The notes below the pieces were generated by a model that was not told where the DNA came from, ran no database searches, and saw only the letters and a list, made by a program, of their open reading frames with translations. From assembly GCA_021107975.1 (NCBI GenBank), contig JAIORT010000578.1, positions 1-16,727 of the forward strand: 16,727 bases of DNA, in the 5' to 3' direction. Every line of letters begins with the position of its first letter. Within the stretch, counting starts at the first letter, position 1. A program made the position numbers and the translations under genes. Below, piece by piece: positions 7,321-14,661 of the stretch. This DNA is from Bacteroidales bacterium. Lineage in GTDB: Bacteria; Bacteroidota; Bacteroidia; Bacteroidales; JAADJA01.

Positions 7321-7348
7321 TTATAACGCCGGTTTACAGACTGCTGAA

Positions 7349-8092
7349 ATGAGCTGGAAAGATAAAATAAATATGGATAAGTTGCCACAACACGTTGCCA
7401 TTATTATGGATGGTAATGGTAGATGGGCAAAACAATGGGGAAAGCCCAGGATCTTTGGACATAAGCATGGGGTGAAATCTGTAAGAGAAACTGCTGAAGC
7501 TGCGGCTGAGCTTGGGATTAAGTATTTAACCTTATATGCTTTTTCAACTGAAAACTGGAACCGACCTAAAGCAGAGGTGAACGCTTTGATGAGATTATTG
7601 GTTCGGACCATACATAAAGAAACCAAAACACTTCATAAAAATAATATCCGGCTATTGGCTATCGGTGATCTTTACTCATTGCCCAAAATTACTTTACAGG
7701 AGCTTACGAATGCTATACAAGATACGGCTCATCATGCCCGAATGTCAATGGTGCTGGCATTGAGCTATAGCTCGAGGCGGGAAATTACAAATGCCGCAAA
7801 GAAAATTGCACAATTGGTTGCTTCAAAAGAAATTACCGCCGATAGTGTTGATCAGAATTTATTTGAGTCTTTTTTATCAACACATTCGATTCCCGATCCC
7901 GGATTGTTAATCAGAACAAGCGGTGAATACAGGATTAGCAATTTTCTCCTTTGGCAAATAGCTTATTCAGAATTATATTTTACTCCTAAACTTTGGCCTG
8001 ATTTCAGAAAGGAAGATCTGTACGAAGCAATAGTTGAATTTCAGAAAAGAGAAAGAAGATTTGGAAAAACCAGTGAACAAATTATCAAGTAA
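7349..8092 (+). CDS. uppS: Isoprenyl transferase (undecaprenyl diphosphate synthase)
   Basis: A 247-residue cis-prenyltransferase that condenses farnesyl diphosphate with isopentenyl diphosphates to make the C55 lipid carrier used for peptidoglycan, LPS and other surface glycans. The signature HVAIIMDGNGRWAKQWG carries the catalytic aspartate D21, followed by GHKHGVKSVRE, YLTLYAFSTENWNRP, and the C-terminal IPDPGLLIRTSGEYRISNF block, whose RxSGE..xSNF residues bind diphosphate. The length is standard. It is a cytosolic or membrane-peripheral enzyme. The ATG at 7349 gives an 8-residue lead before a second Met (residue 9); either could be used, but the first is better spaced from the preceding stop. 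It ends 7 bases before the bamA start, pointing to translational coupling in the envelope operon. Confidence 0.97.
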   Translation: MSWKDKINMDKLPQHVAIIMDGNGRWAKQWGKPRIFGHKHGVKSVRETAEAAAELGIKYLTLYAFSTENWNRPKAEVNALMRLLVRTIHKETKTLHKNNIRLLAIGDLYSLPKITLQELTNAIQDTAHHARMSMVLALSYSSRREITNAAKKIAQLVASKEITADSVDQNLFESFLSTHSIPDPGLLIRTSGEYRISNFLLWQIAYSELYFTPKLWPDFRKEDLYEAIVEFQKRERRFGKTSEQIIK

Positions 8093-8099
8093 GAAAAAA

Positions 8100-10724
8100 A
8101 TGGGAATCAGATTTATAGGTTTGATGTTTTTGCTGTCGGTTATGATAGTATCTGGTCATGCTCAGATTAGCATAGGTGATTTGGATGAAATTGATTATGC
8201 CGACCCGAAAAAATATGAAATTGGCGGTATCACAGTTACCGGAGTAAAATATCTTGATAATAATGTCCTGATAATGCTGTCAGGATTGTCGGTTGGCGAC
8301 CAAATAAATATACCCGGCGAAGAGATATCAAAAGCAATTCATAATCTTTGGGATCAGGGATTATTCGAAAATGTAATTATTTCCGCCACTAAAGTTCAGG
8401 GTAATTTAATATTTCTTAATATCGACCTCGCCGAAAGACCCAGGATGTCAACCTTCTCATTTGGCGGTATTAAAAAATCCGAAGCTGATAATATCCGGGA
8501 TGAAATTAAGCTTTCAAGTGGCGAAGTAGTTACCGATAATCTGCTGATCAGAACCGAAAATAGAATCAAAAAGCATTATAATGATAAGGGATATCTCGAT
8601 GCTGAAGTTAATATCACTCAAATTGCTGACACCATAAGGGTCAATCATGTTAAACTACAAATTGATATTGATAAAAAAGAGAAGGTGAAAATTAAAGCCA
8701 TTAACGTTTATGGTAATGAGAAGTATGATGATTATAAAGTAAAGAAATACCTGAAAGAAACAAAAGAGAAAGGCTCGTTTCAACCTTTCAACAACCTTGA
8801 GGACTTGATTTTTGATTTGGTTAAAAATACGGTTACTTTCAGATTCTCCGATATGGTTGATGACACAAGAAACTATATTAATGAAAATATCAAACCGAGA
8901 ATTTTTAAATCATCGAAATATATTAAAGACAACTACGACGAAGACAAAATAAACCTGATAAATAAATACAATGAATTTGGTTATAGGGACGCTAAAATTA
9001 TTAAAGACTCCATTTACCGAAACCCGGATAATACAGTTAGTATTGACTTGTATTTTAACGAAGGTAACCGCTATTATTTCAGGGATATTACATGGATTGG
9101 AAATACAAAATATCCCGATGATTTTTTAAACAGGGTGTTAAAAATAGAGAAAGGTGATATTTATAACTGGGAATTATTAAACTCGAATCTGACATTTAAT
9201 ATAAATGAAGACGATGTCAGTTCACTCTATATGAATGATGGATATTTGTTTTTTTCAGCAAATCCGGTAGAAGTACAGGTTGAAAATGATTCAATTGATC
9301 TTGAAATAAGGATATACGAGGGAAAGCAAGCTACAATTAATAAAGTTACGGTTAAGGGAAATACACGTACTAACGACCATGTAGTCATAAGGGAACTTCG
9401 GACACGACCGGGTCAGCTTTTTTCCAGGTCTGATATTATCAGGACAACACGTGAATTAGCCCAGTTACGATATTTTAATGCAGAAACAATAAACCCTGTT
9501 ATCAATCCGAATCCTGTTGAAGGAACTGTTGATATTGAGTACGAAGTTGAAGAAACTTCTTCCGACCAGATTGAATTATCAGGTGGCTGGGGATACGGGC
9601 GTGTTATTGGAACACTCGGTGTGTCATTTAATAATTTTTCATTACGAAATTTATTACGCCTGAAAGCATGGCGTCCGGTACCAACAGGAGACGGGCAAAA
9701 GTTAAGCCTTAGAGTGCAGTCATACGGCTCAGGATATATCAGCTACAGTGCTTCTTTTACCGAACCATGGCTTGGGGGTAAAAAACCAAACTCGTTCAGT
9801 GTAAGTTACTATCATTCTCTATTTTCGAACGGATATCCAAAAAGTGATATCAAGAGGCAGTCATTTACAATTAACGGTATAACTGTTGGTTTAGGTAAAC
9901 GACTGACATGGCCCGATGATTATTTCCAGATATATTTTGCTCTGAACTTTCAGCGATACGATCTTGATAATTATACAAGGGTTTTCTCTTTTGGAACCGG
10001 AACAGGAAATTATAATAACTTTAACTTTAACGTAACATTATCGCGTAATTCAATCGATTTTCCAATTTATCCCAGAAGAGGTTCCTTAGTATCTGTTTCG
10101 TTAGATGTAACTCCTCCATACTCCCTTTTCTCCGACAGAAATTATGCCTTGCTGGATGATACTGAAAAGTATAAATGGATAGAATTTCATAAGTGGAATA
10201 TCCAGGCTGCATATTTTACACCCATAGTTCAAAACCTTGTTTTGATGACAAGAGCTAAATTCGGATTTCTCGGAGAATACAATCCTGATATAGGAATTAC
10301 TCCTTTTGAAAGGTTTTATCTTGGTGGAGACGGATTATCGGGCTATAATAACCTTGATGGAAGGGAAATAATCGGAATGCGTGGTTATGGAAATGAAACC
10401 TTAACACCCGGTTATTGGAGAAGCAGCAATATAGGCGGCACTATTTTCAGTAAATATACATTAGAGCTGAGATATCCACTTTCATTAAATCCCAATGCCA
10501 CTATTTATGTTGCTACTTTCCTTGAAGCCGGCAATGACTGGTTGAAGTTTGATAATTTTAATCCTTTTGGTGTGTACAGGGCTGCCGGATTCGGGGTAAG
10601 GGTATTCCTGCCCATGTTTGGTATTTTAGGACTTGACTGGGGTTATGGCTTTGACCCGGTACCGGGAATACCCGATGCTAACAGAGGGCAGTTCCACTTC
10701 TCAATAAATCAATCGATTGATTAA
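8100..10724 (+). CDS. bamA: Outer membrane protein assembly factor BamA (Omp85)
   Basis: An 874-residue Omp85-family insertase that folds beta-barrel proteins into the outer membrane. The chosen ATG at 8100 follows the uppS stop by 7 bases and begins a proper signal peptide (MGIRFIGLMFLLSVMIVSGHAQ); an in-frame ATG at 8034 would add 22 charged residues in front of it and overlap uppS. After the signal come POTRA repeats, recognised by strands such as IGGITVTGVKYLDN, VKIKAINVYGNEKYDD, FRDITWIGNTKYPDD and INKVTVKGNTRTND; the middle repeat carries a long helical insert as in other Bacteroidota BamA proteins. The barrel starts near residue 490, with the L6-type GMRGYGN motif at about 759-765 in place of VRGF. 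The C-terminal strand ends FHFSINQSID, so the last residue is not aromatic. Confidence 0.96.
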   Translation: MGIRFIGLMFLLSVMIVSGHAQISIGDLDEIDYADPKKYEIGGITVTGVKYLDNNVLIMLSGLSVGDQINIPGEEISKAIHNLWDQGLFENVIISATKVQGNLIFLNIDLAERPRMSTFSFGGIKKSEADNIRDEIKLSSGEVVTDNLLIRTENRIKKHYNDKGYLDAEVNITQIADTIRVNHVKLQIDIDKKEKVKIKAINVYGNEKYDDYKVKKYLKETKEKGSFQPFNNLEDLIFDLVKNTVTFRFSDMVDDTRNYINENIKPRIFKSSKYIKDNYDEDKINLINKYNEFGYRDAKIIKDSIYRNPDNTVSIDLYFNEGNRYYFRDITWIGNTKYPDDFLNRVLKIEKGDIYNWELLNSNLTFNINEDDVSSLYMNDGYLFFSANPVEVQVENDSIDLEIRIYEGKQATINKVTVKGNTRTNDHVVIRELRTRPGQLFSRSDIIRTTRELAQLRYFNAETINPVINPNPVEGTVDIEYEVEETSSDQIELSGGWGYGRVIGTLGVSFNNFSLRNLLRLKAWRPVPTGDGQKLSLRVQSYGSGYISYSASFTEPWLGGKKPNSFSVSYYHSLFSNGYPKSDIKRQSFTINGITVGLGKRLTWPDDYFQIYFALNFQRYDLDNYTRVFSFGTGTGNYNNFNFNVTLSRNSIDFPIYPRRGSLVSVSLDVTPPYSLFSDRNYALLDDTEKYKWIEFHKWNIQAAYFTPIVQNLVLMTRAKFGFLGEYNPDIGITPFERFYLGGDGLSGYNNLDGREIIGMRGYGNETLTPGYWRSSNIGGTIFSKYTLELRYPLSLNPNATIYVATFLEAGNDWLKFDNFNPFGVYRAAGFGVRVFLPMFGILGLDWGYGFDPVPGIPDANRGQFHFSINQSID

Positions 10725-10785
10725 TATTATTTTTTTTAATATAAATATTCAAATTATTACGTTTCTAAATCTAATTAATATTTTT

Positions 10786-10792
10786 AAGGAGG
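10786..10792 (+). promoter_or_regulatory. Perfect Shine-Dalgarno sequence before the first OmpH gene
   Basis: AAGGAGG is followed by 7 bases and then the ATG at 10800, an ideal spacing. No other start in this window has such a site, as expected for Bacteroidota, where the ribosome usually does not use Shine-Dalgarno pairing. It fixes this start codon and may signal special translational control. Confidence 0.8.
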
Positions 10793-10799
10793 ATATAAT

Positions 10800-11441
10800 A
10801 TGAAAACACTGGTTCTTAGTTTAATAATGGCATTTTTTACTTTCACCGGTTTATTTGCCCAAAAATATGCTTATGTTGATACCGAATATATTCTCGATAA
10901 TATTCCTGAATATCAAGATGCCCAGAACCAGTTAGATGAACTGGCAGTCGAGTACCAGGAAGAAATAGAAGAAAAATTTGCTGAGATTGATCGAATGTAC
11001 AAAACATTCCAGGCTGAAGCGGTTTTGATGCCGGAAGACATTAAAAAGAAAAAAGAAGAGGAAATAATAGCAAAAGAAGCAGAGGTTAAAGAATTTAAAA
11101 AACAACGGTTCGGAAAAGACGGTGATTTATTCTTAAAGCGTGAAGAACTTGTTAAACCTATACAGGAAAAAATATTTAATGCAATAGAAGAAATTGCAAT
11201 AAATAAAAATTATGCTTTTGTTTTTGATAAAGCAGGTAGCCTTACAATATTGTATGTGAATGCTAAATTTGATATCAGCGATGATGTTTTGGATAAGGTG
11301 GGCGCTGTTTTAGGAACCGTAAGAAAAGAGGACAGGGTTAAAAAGGAATATAAAAGCCAAAGCCCTGGAAAAATAAATAAAGGACAACAGAGACCCGGCG
11401 AGTCTGGACCGGGACCAATAAAAAAAAGTGAAAGAAAATAG
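10800..11441 (+). CDS. OmpH/Skp-family periplasmic chaperone, first copy
   Basis: A 213-residue protein with a signal peptide (MKTLVLSLIMAFFTFTGLFAQ). The mature part begins KYAYVDTEYILDNIPEY, the typical first strand and helix of OmpH/Skp, continues with a long charged coiled-coil arm (about residues 40-115, rich in Glu and Lys), and returns to IEEIAINKNYAFVFDKAG and ILYVNAKFDISDDVL, the closing strand region. Skp-type proteins are trimeric holdases that carry unfolded outer-membrane proteins across the periplasm to BamA, encoded directly upstream. The last 30 or so residues (after KKEYKSQSPGK) are a basic, Gly/Pro/Ser-rich tail not present in the second copy and probably disordered. It is preceded by a perfect Shine-Dalgarno site and a 75-bp gap after bamA. 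Confidence 0.92.
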   Translation: MKTLVLSLIMAFFTFTGLFAQKYAYVDTEYILDNIPEYQDAQNQLDELAVEYQEEIEEKFAEIDRMYKTFQAEAVLMPEDIKKKKEEEIIAKEAEVKEFKKQRFGKDGDLFLKREELVKPIQEKIFNAIEEIAINKNYAFVFDKAGSLTILYVNAKFDISDDVLDKVGAVLGTVRKEDRVKKEYKSQSPGKINKGQQRPGESGPGPIKKSERK

Positions 11442-11498
11442 ATTTTTGTAAATAAGTTTATTTGAGAAAATTTTTTATCTCGATTCAATTATATTCTA

Positions 11499-11506
11499 TA
11501 CATTTG
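11499..11506 (+). promoter_or_regulatory. Bacteroidota-type -7 box before the second OmpH gene
   Basis: TACATTTG matches TAnnTTTG exactly and lies 45 bases before the ATG at 11551, giving an ordinary leader of about 38 bases. No good -33 TTG is seen at the expected distance. It suggests that the second OmpH gene can be read independently of the upstream operon. Confidence 0.45.
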
Positions 11507-11550
11507 CCACTTAATTTTTAAATTAATTTATAAACTTTTAATTAATAAAA

Positions 11551-12072
11551 ATGAAAAGACTGATTAGCGTTTTTGTAGTACTTTTTATAGTTACTATTTC
11601 GTCAAATGCTTTTGCACAGAGCAAGGTAAAGTTAGGGCATCTTGATTTTGCCAAGTTGTACAGCTTAATGCCGGGATTAGATTCGGTAAAGACAATGTTC
11701 GAGGATTATAATAAATCTATCCAGGAACAGTACGCAGCCATGCAAACCGAATTAGAAAATAAATTTATGGATTACCAGGCAAATGTTGGAAGTATGTCTG
11801 AAATTATTCGCCAGACTAAAGAAGCAGAGATCAATGATTTAAAAGGAAGATTAGATGCCTTTGAACAGCAGGCTGCACAAGACCTTCAGAATAAAGAACT
11901 TGAACTGACATCACCGATTATTGAAGAAGCAAAAAAAGCAGTACAGGAAGTTGCTAAAGAAAATGGCTATACATACATTTTTAACAGTACCGAAGGGCTT
12001 TTGCTGTATGCCGAACCGAGTGATGATATAACTGAACTTGTTAAAGCTAAATTAGGTATTCAGGGTGAATAA
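11551..12072 (+). CDS. OmpH/Skp-family periplasmic chaperone, second copy
   Basis: A 173-residue protein with a clear signal peptide (MKRLISVFVVLFIVTISSNAFAQ). The mature part starts SKVKLGHLDFAKLYSLMPG, followed by a coiled-coil arm (about residues 48-125, with IQEQYAAMQTELENKFMDY and LKGRLDAFEQQAAQDLQNK heptads) and the closing VAKENGYTYIFNSTEGLLLY strand, ending GIQGE. Length and layout are those of a standard OmpH/Skp holdase for outer-membrane proteins. Paired OmpH genes after bamA are common in Bacteroidota. It differs from the first copy in having no basic tail. It has its own -7 box and a strong terminator 45 bases after the stop, so it can form a separate transcription unit. Confidence 0.93.
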   Translation: MKRLISVFVVLFIVTISSNAFAQSKVKLGHLDFAKLYSLMPGLDSVKTMFEDYNKSIQEQYAAMQTELENKFMDYQANVGSMSEIIRQTKEAEINDLKGRLDAFEQQAAQDLQNKELELTSPIIEEAKKAVQEVAKENGYTYIFNSTEGLLLYAEPSDDITELVKAKLGIQGE

Positions 12073-12084
12073 CCGTAAAATCAC

Positions 12085-12107
12085 CCCCTTTGTATTTCCA
12101 CAAGGGG
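12085..12107. other. Small GC hairpin after the second OmpH gene
   Basis: CCCCTT (12085-12090) pairs with AAGGGG (12102-12107) around an 11-base loop that can be shortened by a G-T/A-C extension with one bulged base. It stands just before the main terminator and may stabilise the mRNA end. Confidence 0.5.
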
Positions 12108-12116
12108 AAAATATTT

Positions 12117-12164
12117 AAAAAGACTCTTCCAGAGTCTGAAAGACCTGGAAGAGTCTTTTTTTTT
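12117..12164. terminator. Strong intrinsic terminator, probably bidirectional
   Basis: AAAAAGACTCTTCCAG (12117-12132) pairs perfectly over 16 positions with 12145-12160. GTCT-GAA-AGAC (12134-12144) continues the stem after one bulged A (12133). A T-run extends to 12164 on the plus strand, and an A-rich left flank gives a T-run on the minus strand. It lies between convergent genes and its T-run overlaps the stop codon of the minus-strand T9SS gene. A competing 7-bp hairpin (12121-12127 with 12131-12137) is possible. Confidence 0.9.
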
Positions 12165-13338
12165 ATTTAACAAGCGTTACCGTTCCTTTATTAGCAACCG
12201 TACCGTTTTCGCCTTCATAATAAACTACCCAAACATATACTCCCGAATTACAGGGATTGCCATTTAATGTTCCGTCCCAGCCTTCATTAATATCATTTGT
12301 TTCAAATATTTGCTGCCCCCATCTGTTGTATATATACATTTTAAAATTATTTATCCTGTTTTCAGGATTTGCAAAAACTTTAAAAACCCTGTTTTGTTCT
12401 ACCGGGCTGTTTGGATTAAATGCATTTGGAATAGGAATAACCTTAACTAAGATGTTATCCCAATATCTCACTCCTCCGCAAAGGGTAATCTCCACAAAGT
12501 AAGTTGTACTTTCAGTTGGATGCACAACAACAGATTGATTATTGCTGATAACTTCGCCATCGGGATAATTGTCTTTATACCATGCCCACGAGAGTTTTCC
12601 AACAGGAACAATTATCTCAGGTTCAAAATTTACGGAGGTTATGGTATAATTATTAAGCTCCTGCGGGTCAAATCTCCAGGTTTCGTTAAAAGCCGTCCAT
12701 GATGTATTATTTCTTCCCGGAACAACAACTCCAAGGTCATCATTGAAATTGACTCCGTGAGTAGCTTTATTGCCTAAATTAGCTTCACAGGCAGGTTTTG
12801 CAATGATGTTATTAACTATTGAATTATCATTTTCGTTTAGTACAATTTGATATGTGGCTTTCTGTGATTCACAATTGAACATTGACGCTTCGCACCAACC
12901 AACGATAAGTTTTCTTTCTGGTTCTTCTCCAACAGTTTTATAATAAATAAATTTATTGTGAGGTGTTATGGGTCTTCTAAATAAATCCTGGTAGGGTCCC
13001 ATGATGGTTATTGGAAATGTATTATTTGGAATGGAAACCGGATCCCAATAGCTAAACCCGAGTATATCCGGCACATCAAAACTCACAAGTCCATTTGGTC
13101 CGATAGCAAATTGAGTATAAATCTCACCAAAATATATGAAATCAAATCCTATCTCGAAAGGTCCGACAAAGTAATCATCCTGAGCCGTAACCGGAATGCC
13201 TGTATATCCAAGGTATTCCCCTGAAAGCATTACAGGTAAGCCGGCGCTGATTGTAACATCTTCTCCGGCATCCACTTGTGCAAATGACAAGTGGAATTGT
13301 AACGAAAGAAAAAATGTTATAAAGAGCTTTATTTTCAA
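12163..13338 (-). CDS. Secreted protein with type IX secretion type B (gliding motility-associated) C-terminal domain
   Basis: A 391-residue exported protein. It has a signal peptide (MKIKLFITFFLSLQFHLSFAQ). A PKD-like opening follows (VDAGEDVTISAGLPVMLSG), then a beta-rich domain with FVGPFEIGFDFIYFGEIYTQF and IGPNGLVSFD, similar to strand patterns in other Bacteroidota surface proteins. A second Ig/PKD-like part (about 225-300, with WAWYKDNYPDGEVIS and TTYFVEITLCGG) leads to the C-terminal domain from about 302: IPNAFNPNSP, FKMYIYNRWGQQIFET, WDGTLNGNPCNSGVYVW and the final GTVTLVK strand. This matches the CHU_C / gliding-type domain that directs cargo through the type IX secretion system to the cell surface. 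The binding target is not known. It lies 37 bases after the M16 pair on the same strand and may share its transcript. Confidence 0.9.
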   Translation of the reverse strand: MKIKLFITFFLSLQFHLSFAQVDAGEDVTISAGLPVMLSGEYLGYTGIPVTAQDDYFVGPFEIGFDFIYFGEIYTQFAIGPNGLVSFDVPDILGFSYWDPVSIPNNTFPITIMGPYQDLFRRPITPHNKFIYYKTVGEEPERKLIVGWCEASMFNCESQKATYQIVLNENDNSIVNNIIAKPACEANLGNKATHGVNFNDDLGVVVPGRNNTSWTAFNETWRFDPQELNNYTITSVNFEPEIIVPVGKLSWAWYKDNYPDGEVISNNQSVVVHPTESTTYFVEITLCGGVRYWDNILVKVIPIPNAFNPNSPVEQNRVFKVFANPENRINNFKMYIYNRWGQQIFETNDINEGWDGTLNGNPCNSGVYVWVVYYEGENGTVANKGTVTLVK

Positions 13339-13375
13339 TTTGATAAAATTATTAACTTTAAATTATTCTAAATAT

Positions 13376-14659
13376 CTATTTCCCCACTTTCATCTCAAAC
13401 AAAGAATTTTCATCAAGGTATTTTTGAGCCAGGTTTCTAAGTTCTTCTGCACTTATATTTTTAATTATCTCAATAAAATTTCTGTTATAGCTGTTATCCA
13501 ATCCGTATTCGAGTATGCCTTTTAAGTTTTCCGATAACGCAAAAGCCCCATCCATACTTCTCAGGAAAGAACCTAACATATAATTTCTAACTATATCAAG
13601 TTCCGACTCAGGTATCTTTTTCTCCTTCAATACTTTTATTTCATAGTATATTTCATCAATAGCTTTTTGAGTAACCTCAGCCCCAATTTCAGAAGTAATA
13701 AAAAAATACCCTGAATTATGTAACGAAACCACTGCTGACCCGATACCATAAGTATAACCTTTTTCTTCGCGTATATTGGTCATTAGCCTTGAACCGAAAT
13801 ATCCGCCAAGCACAGTGTTCAGAACTAAAAGTTTCAGAAAATCCGGATGTTTTTTATTGAAAAGGACTTTCCCTATCCTTATTGCCGATTGAATTGCATC
13901 ATCTTTTTTTACATGAACTCTTCGGCTAATATTTGGTTCAATATTAATGATTTTCTTTTTATTTATTTTTTGCGGGCTTCCGTTATATCCTCCAAAATGT
14001 CTGTTTAAAAGGTTGACCATATCTTTACGGATTTTGCCGGCAATAATGATCTTGCAATTTTCAGGATAATAAAAATCTTTAAAAAAATTTATAAGATCAT
14101 CCCTTTCTATTCTATCGAAATCATCCTTATCGAAAAGTCTTCCGTAAGGATAGTTTTTGCCAAAAATTAACTCATTAAATTTCCTGCGAGCCAAATATCT
14201 GACTTTTTTATTACTGATGATGAACTCTTGTTTCCGGTTTTGTTTATAAATTTCCAGATCATTATCAGGAAATACAGGGCATTTTATCACTTCACTTATG
14301 ATGGGTAATGTATTATCCAAATGCTTGTTTAGCGAGTAAAACGATATATATGCCATATCTTTATCGGCGGATGTTTCAAGATGAGCGCCGTAATAATCTA
14401 TTTTTTCAGCTATTTCCTCAGAGGTATAAGATTCTGTTCCCTCTTTTAGCATTTTATTGGTGAATTTGGCGACCAGGAGTTTGTCCTGATACCAACTTCC
14501 GGCATTGAATAAAAATTCGATTTTAATAATGTCCTGTATCCCTGTATCTATGAGGTAAACAGGAATGCCATTATCAAGGTTGACTACCTCTGGCTCGAAA
14601 AAGTCAATTTTATCCACTAAGTTGATGTCGGGCTGTATATTTCGATTTAGTTTAATCAT
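13376..14659 (-). CDS. M16-family peptidase subunit, non-catalytic (substrate-binding) partner
   Basis: A 427-residue M16 (pitrilysin / processing peptidase) homologue that lacks the zinc motif: where HxxEH should stand, residues 65-69 read KFTNK. It keeps the two-domain fold and, in the C-terminal half, the conserved GGYFGSRLMTNIREEKGYTY segment (285-304) with the Arg-Tyr elements (R297, Y302/Y304) that bind substrate in such subunits. The family precedent is a heterodimer of one HxxEH subunit and one R/Y subunit, as in mitochondrial processing peptidase and Sphingomonas M16 pairs. The ATG at 14659 lies 2 bases after the stop of the catalytic subunit; an in-frame ATG at 14692 would add 11 residues and overlap that gene, and is less likely. 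No signal peptide is evident, so the pair is probably cytoplasmic. Confidence 0.9.
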   Translation of the reverse strand: MIKLNRNIQPDINLVDKIDFFEPEVVNLDNGIPVYLIDTGIQDIIKIEFLFNAGSWYQDKLLVAKFTNKMLKEGTESYTSEEIAEKIDYYGAHLETSADKDMAYISFYSLNKHLDNTLPIISEVIKCPVFPDNDLEIYKQNRKQEFIISNKKVRYLARRKFNELIFGKNYPYGRLFDKDDFDRIERDDLINFFKDFYYPENCKIIIAGKIRKDMVNLLNRHFGGYNGSPQKINKKKIINIEPNISRRVHVKKDDAIQSAIRIGKVLFNKKHPDFLKLLVLNTVLGGYFGSRLMTNIREEKGYTYGIGSAVVSLHNSGYFFITSEIGAEVTQKAIDEIYYEIKVLKEKKIPESELDIVRNYMLGSFLRSMDGAFALSENLKGILEYGLDNSYNRNFIEIIKNISAEELRNLAQKYLDENSLFEMKVGK

Positions 14660-14661
14660 TT

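Noticed and set aside
7321..7626. Minus-strand open frame of 101 codons across uppS
   Set aside because: It is antisense to the most conserved part of uppS and has no domain of its own.
8034..8099. Earlier in-frame ATG for bamA
   Set aside because: It would place 22 charged residues before the signal peptide and overlap uppS by 59 bases; the ATG at 8100 fits better.
10741..10785. Possible -7 box (TACGTTTC) before the first OmpH gene
   Set aside because: It has a mismatch at the conserved G and no -33 element, and co-transcription with bamA is a sufficient explanation.
11442..11480. Weak hairpin with a T-run after the first OmpH gene (AAATA/TATTT)
   Set aside because: The stem is only 5 A-T pairs, too weak to call a terminator.
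11210..11488. Minus-strand open frame of 92 codons across the first OmpH gene
   Set aside because: It is the complement of a well-supported coding region, with low-complexity composition and no recognisable domain.
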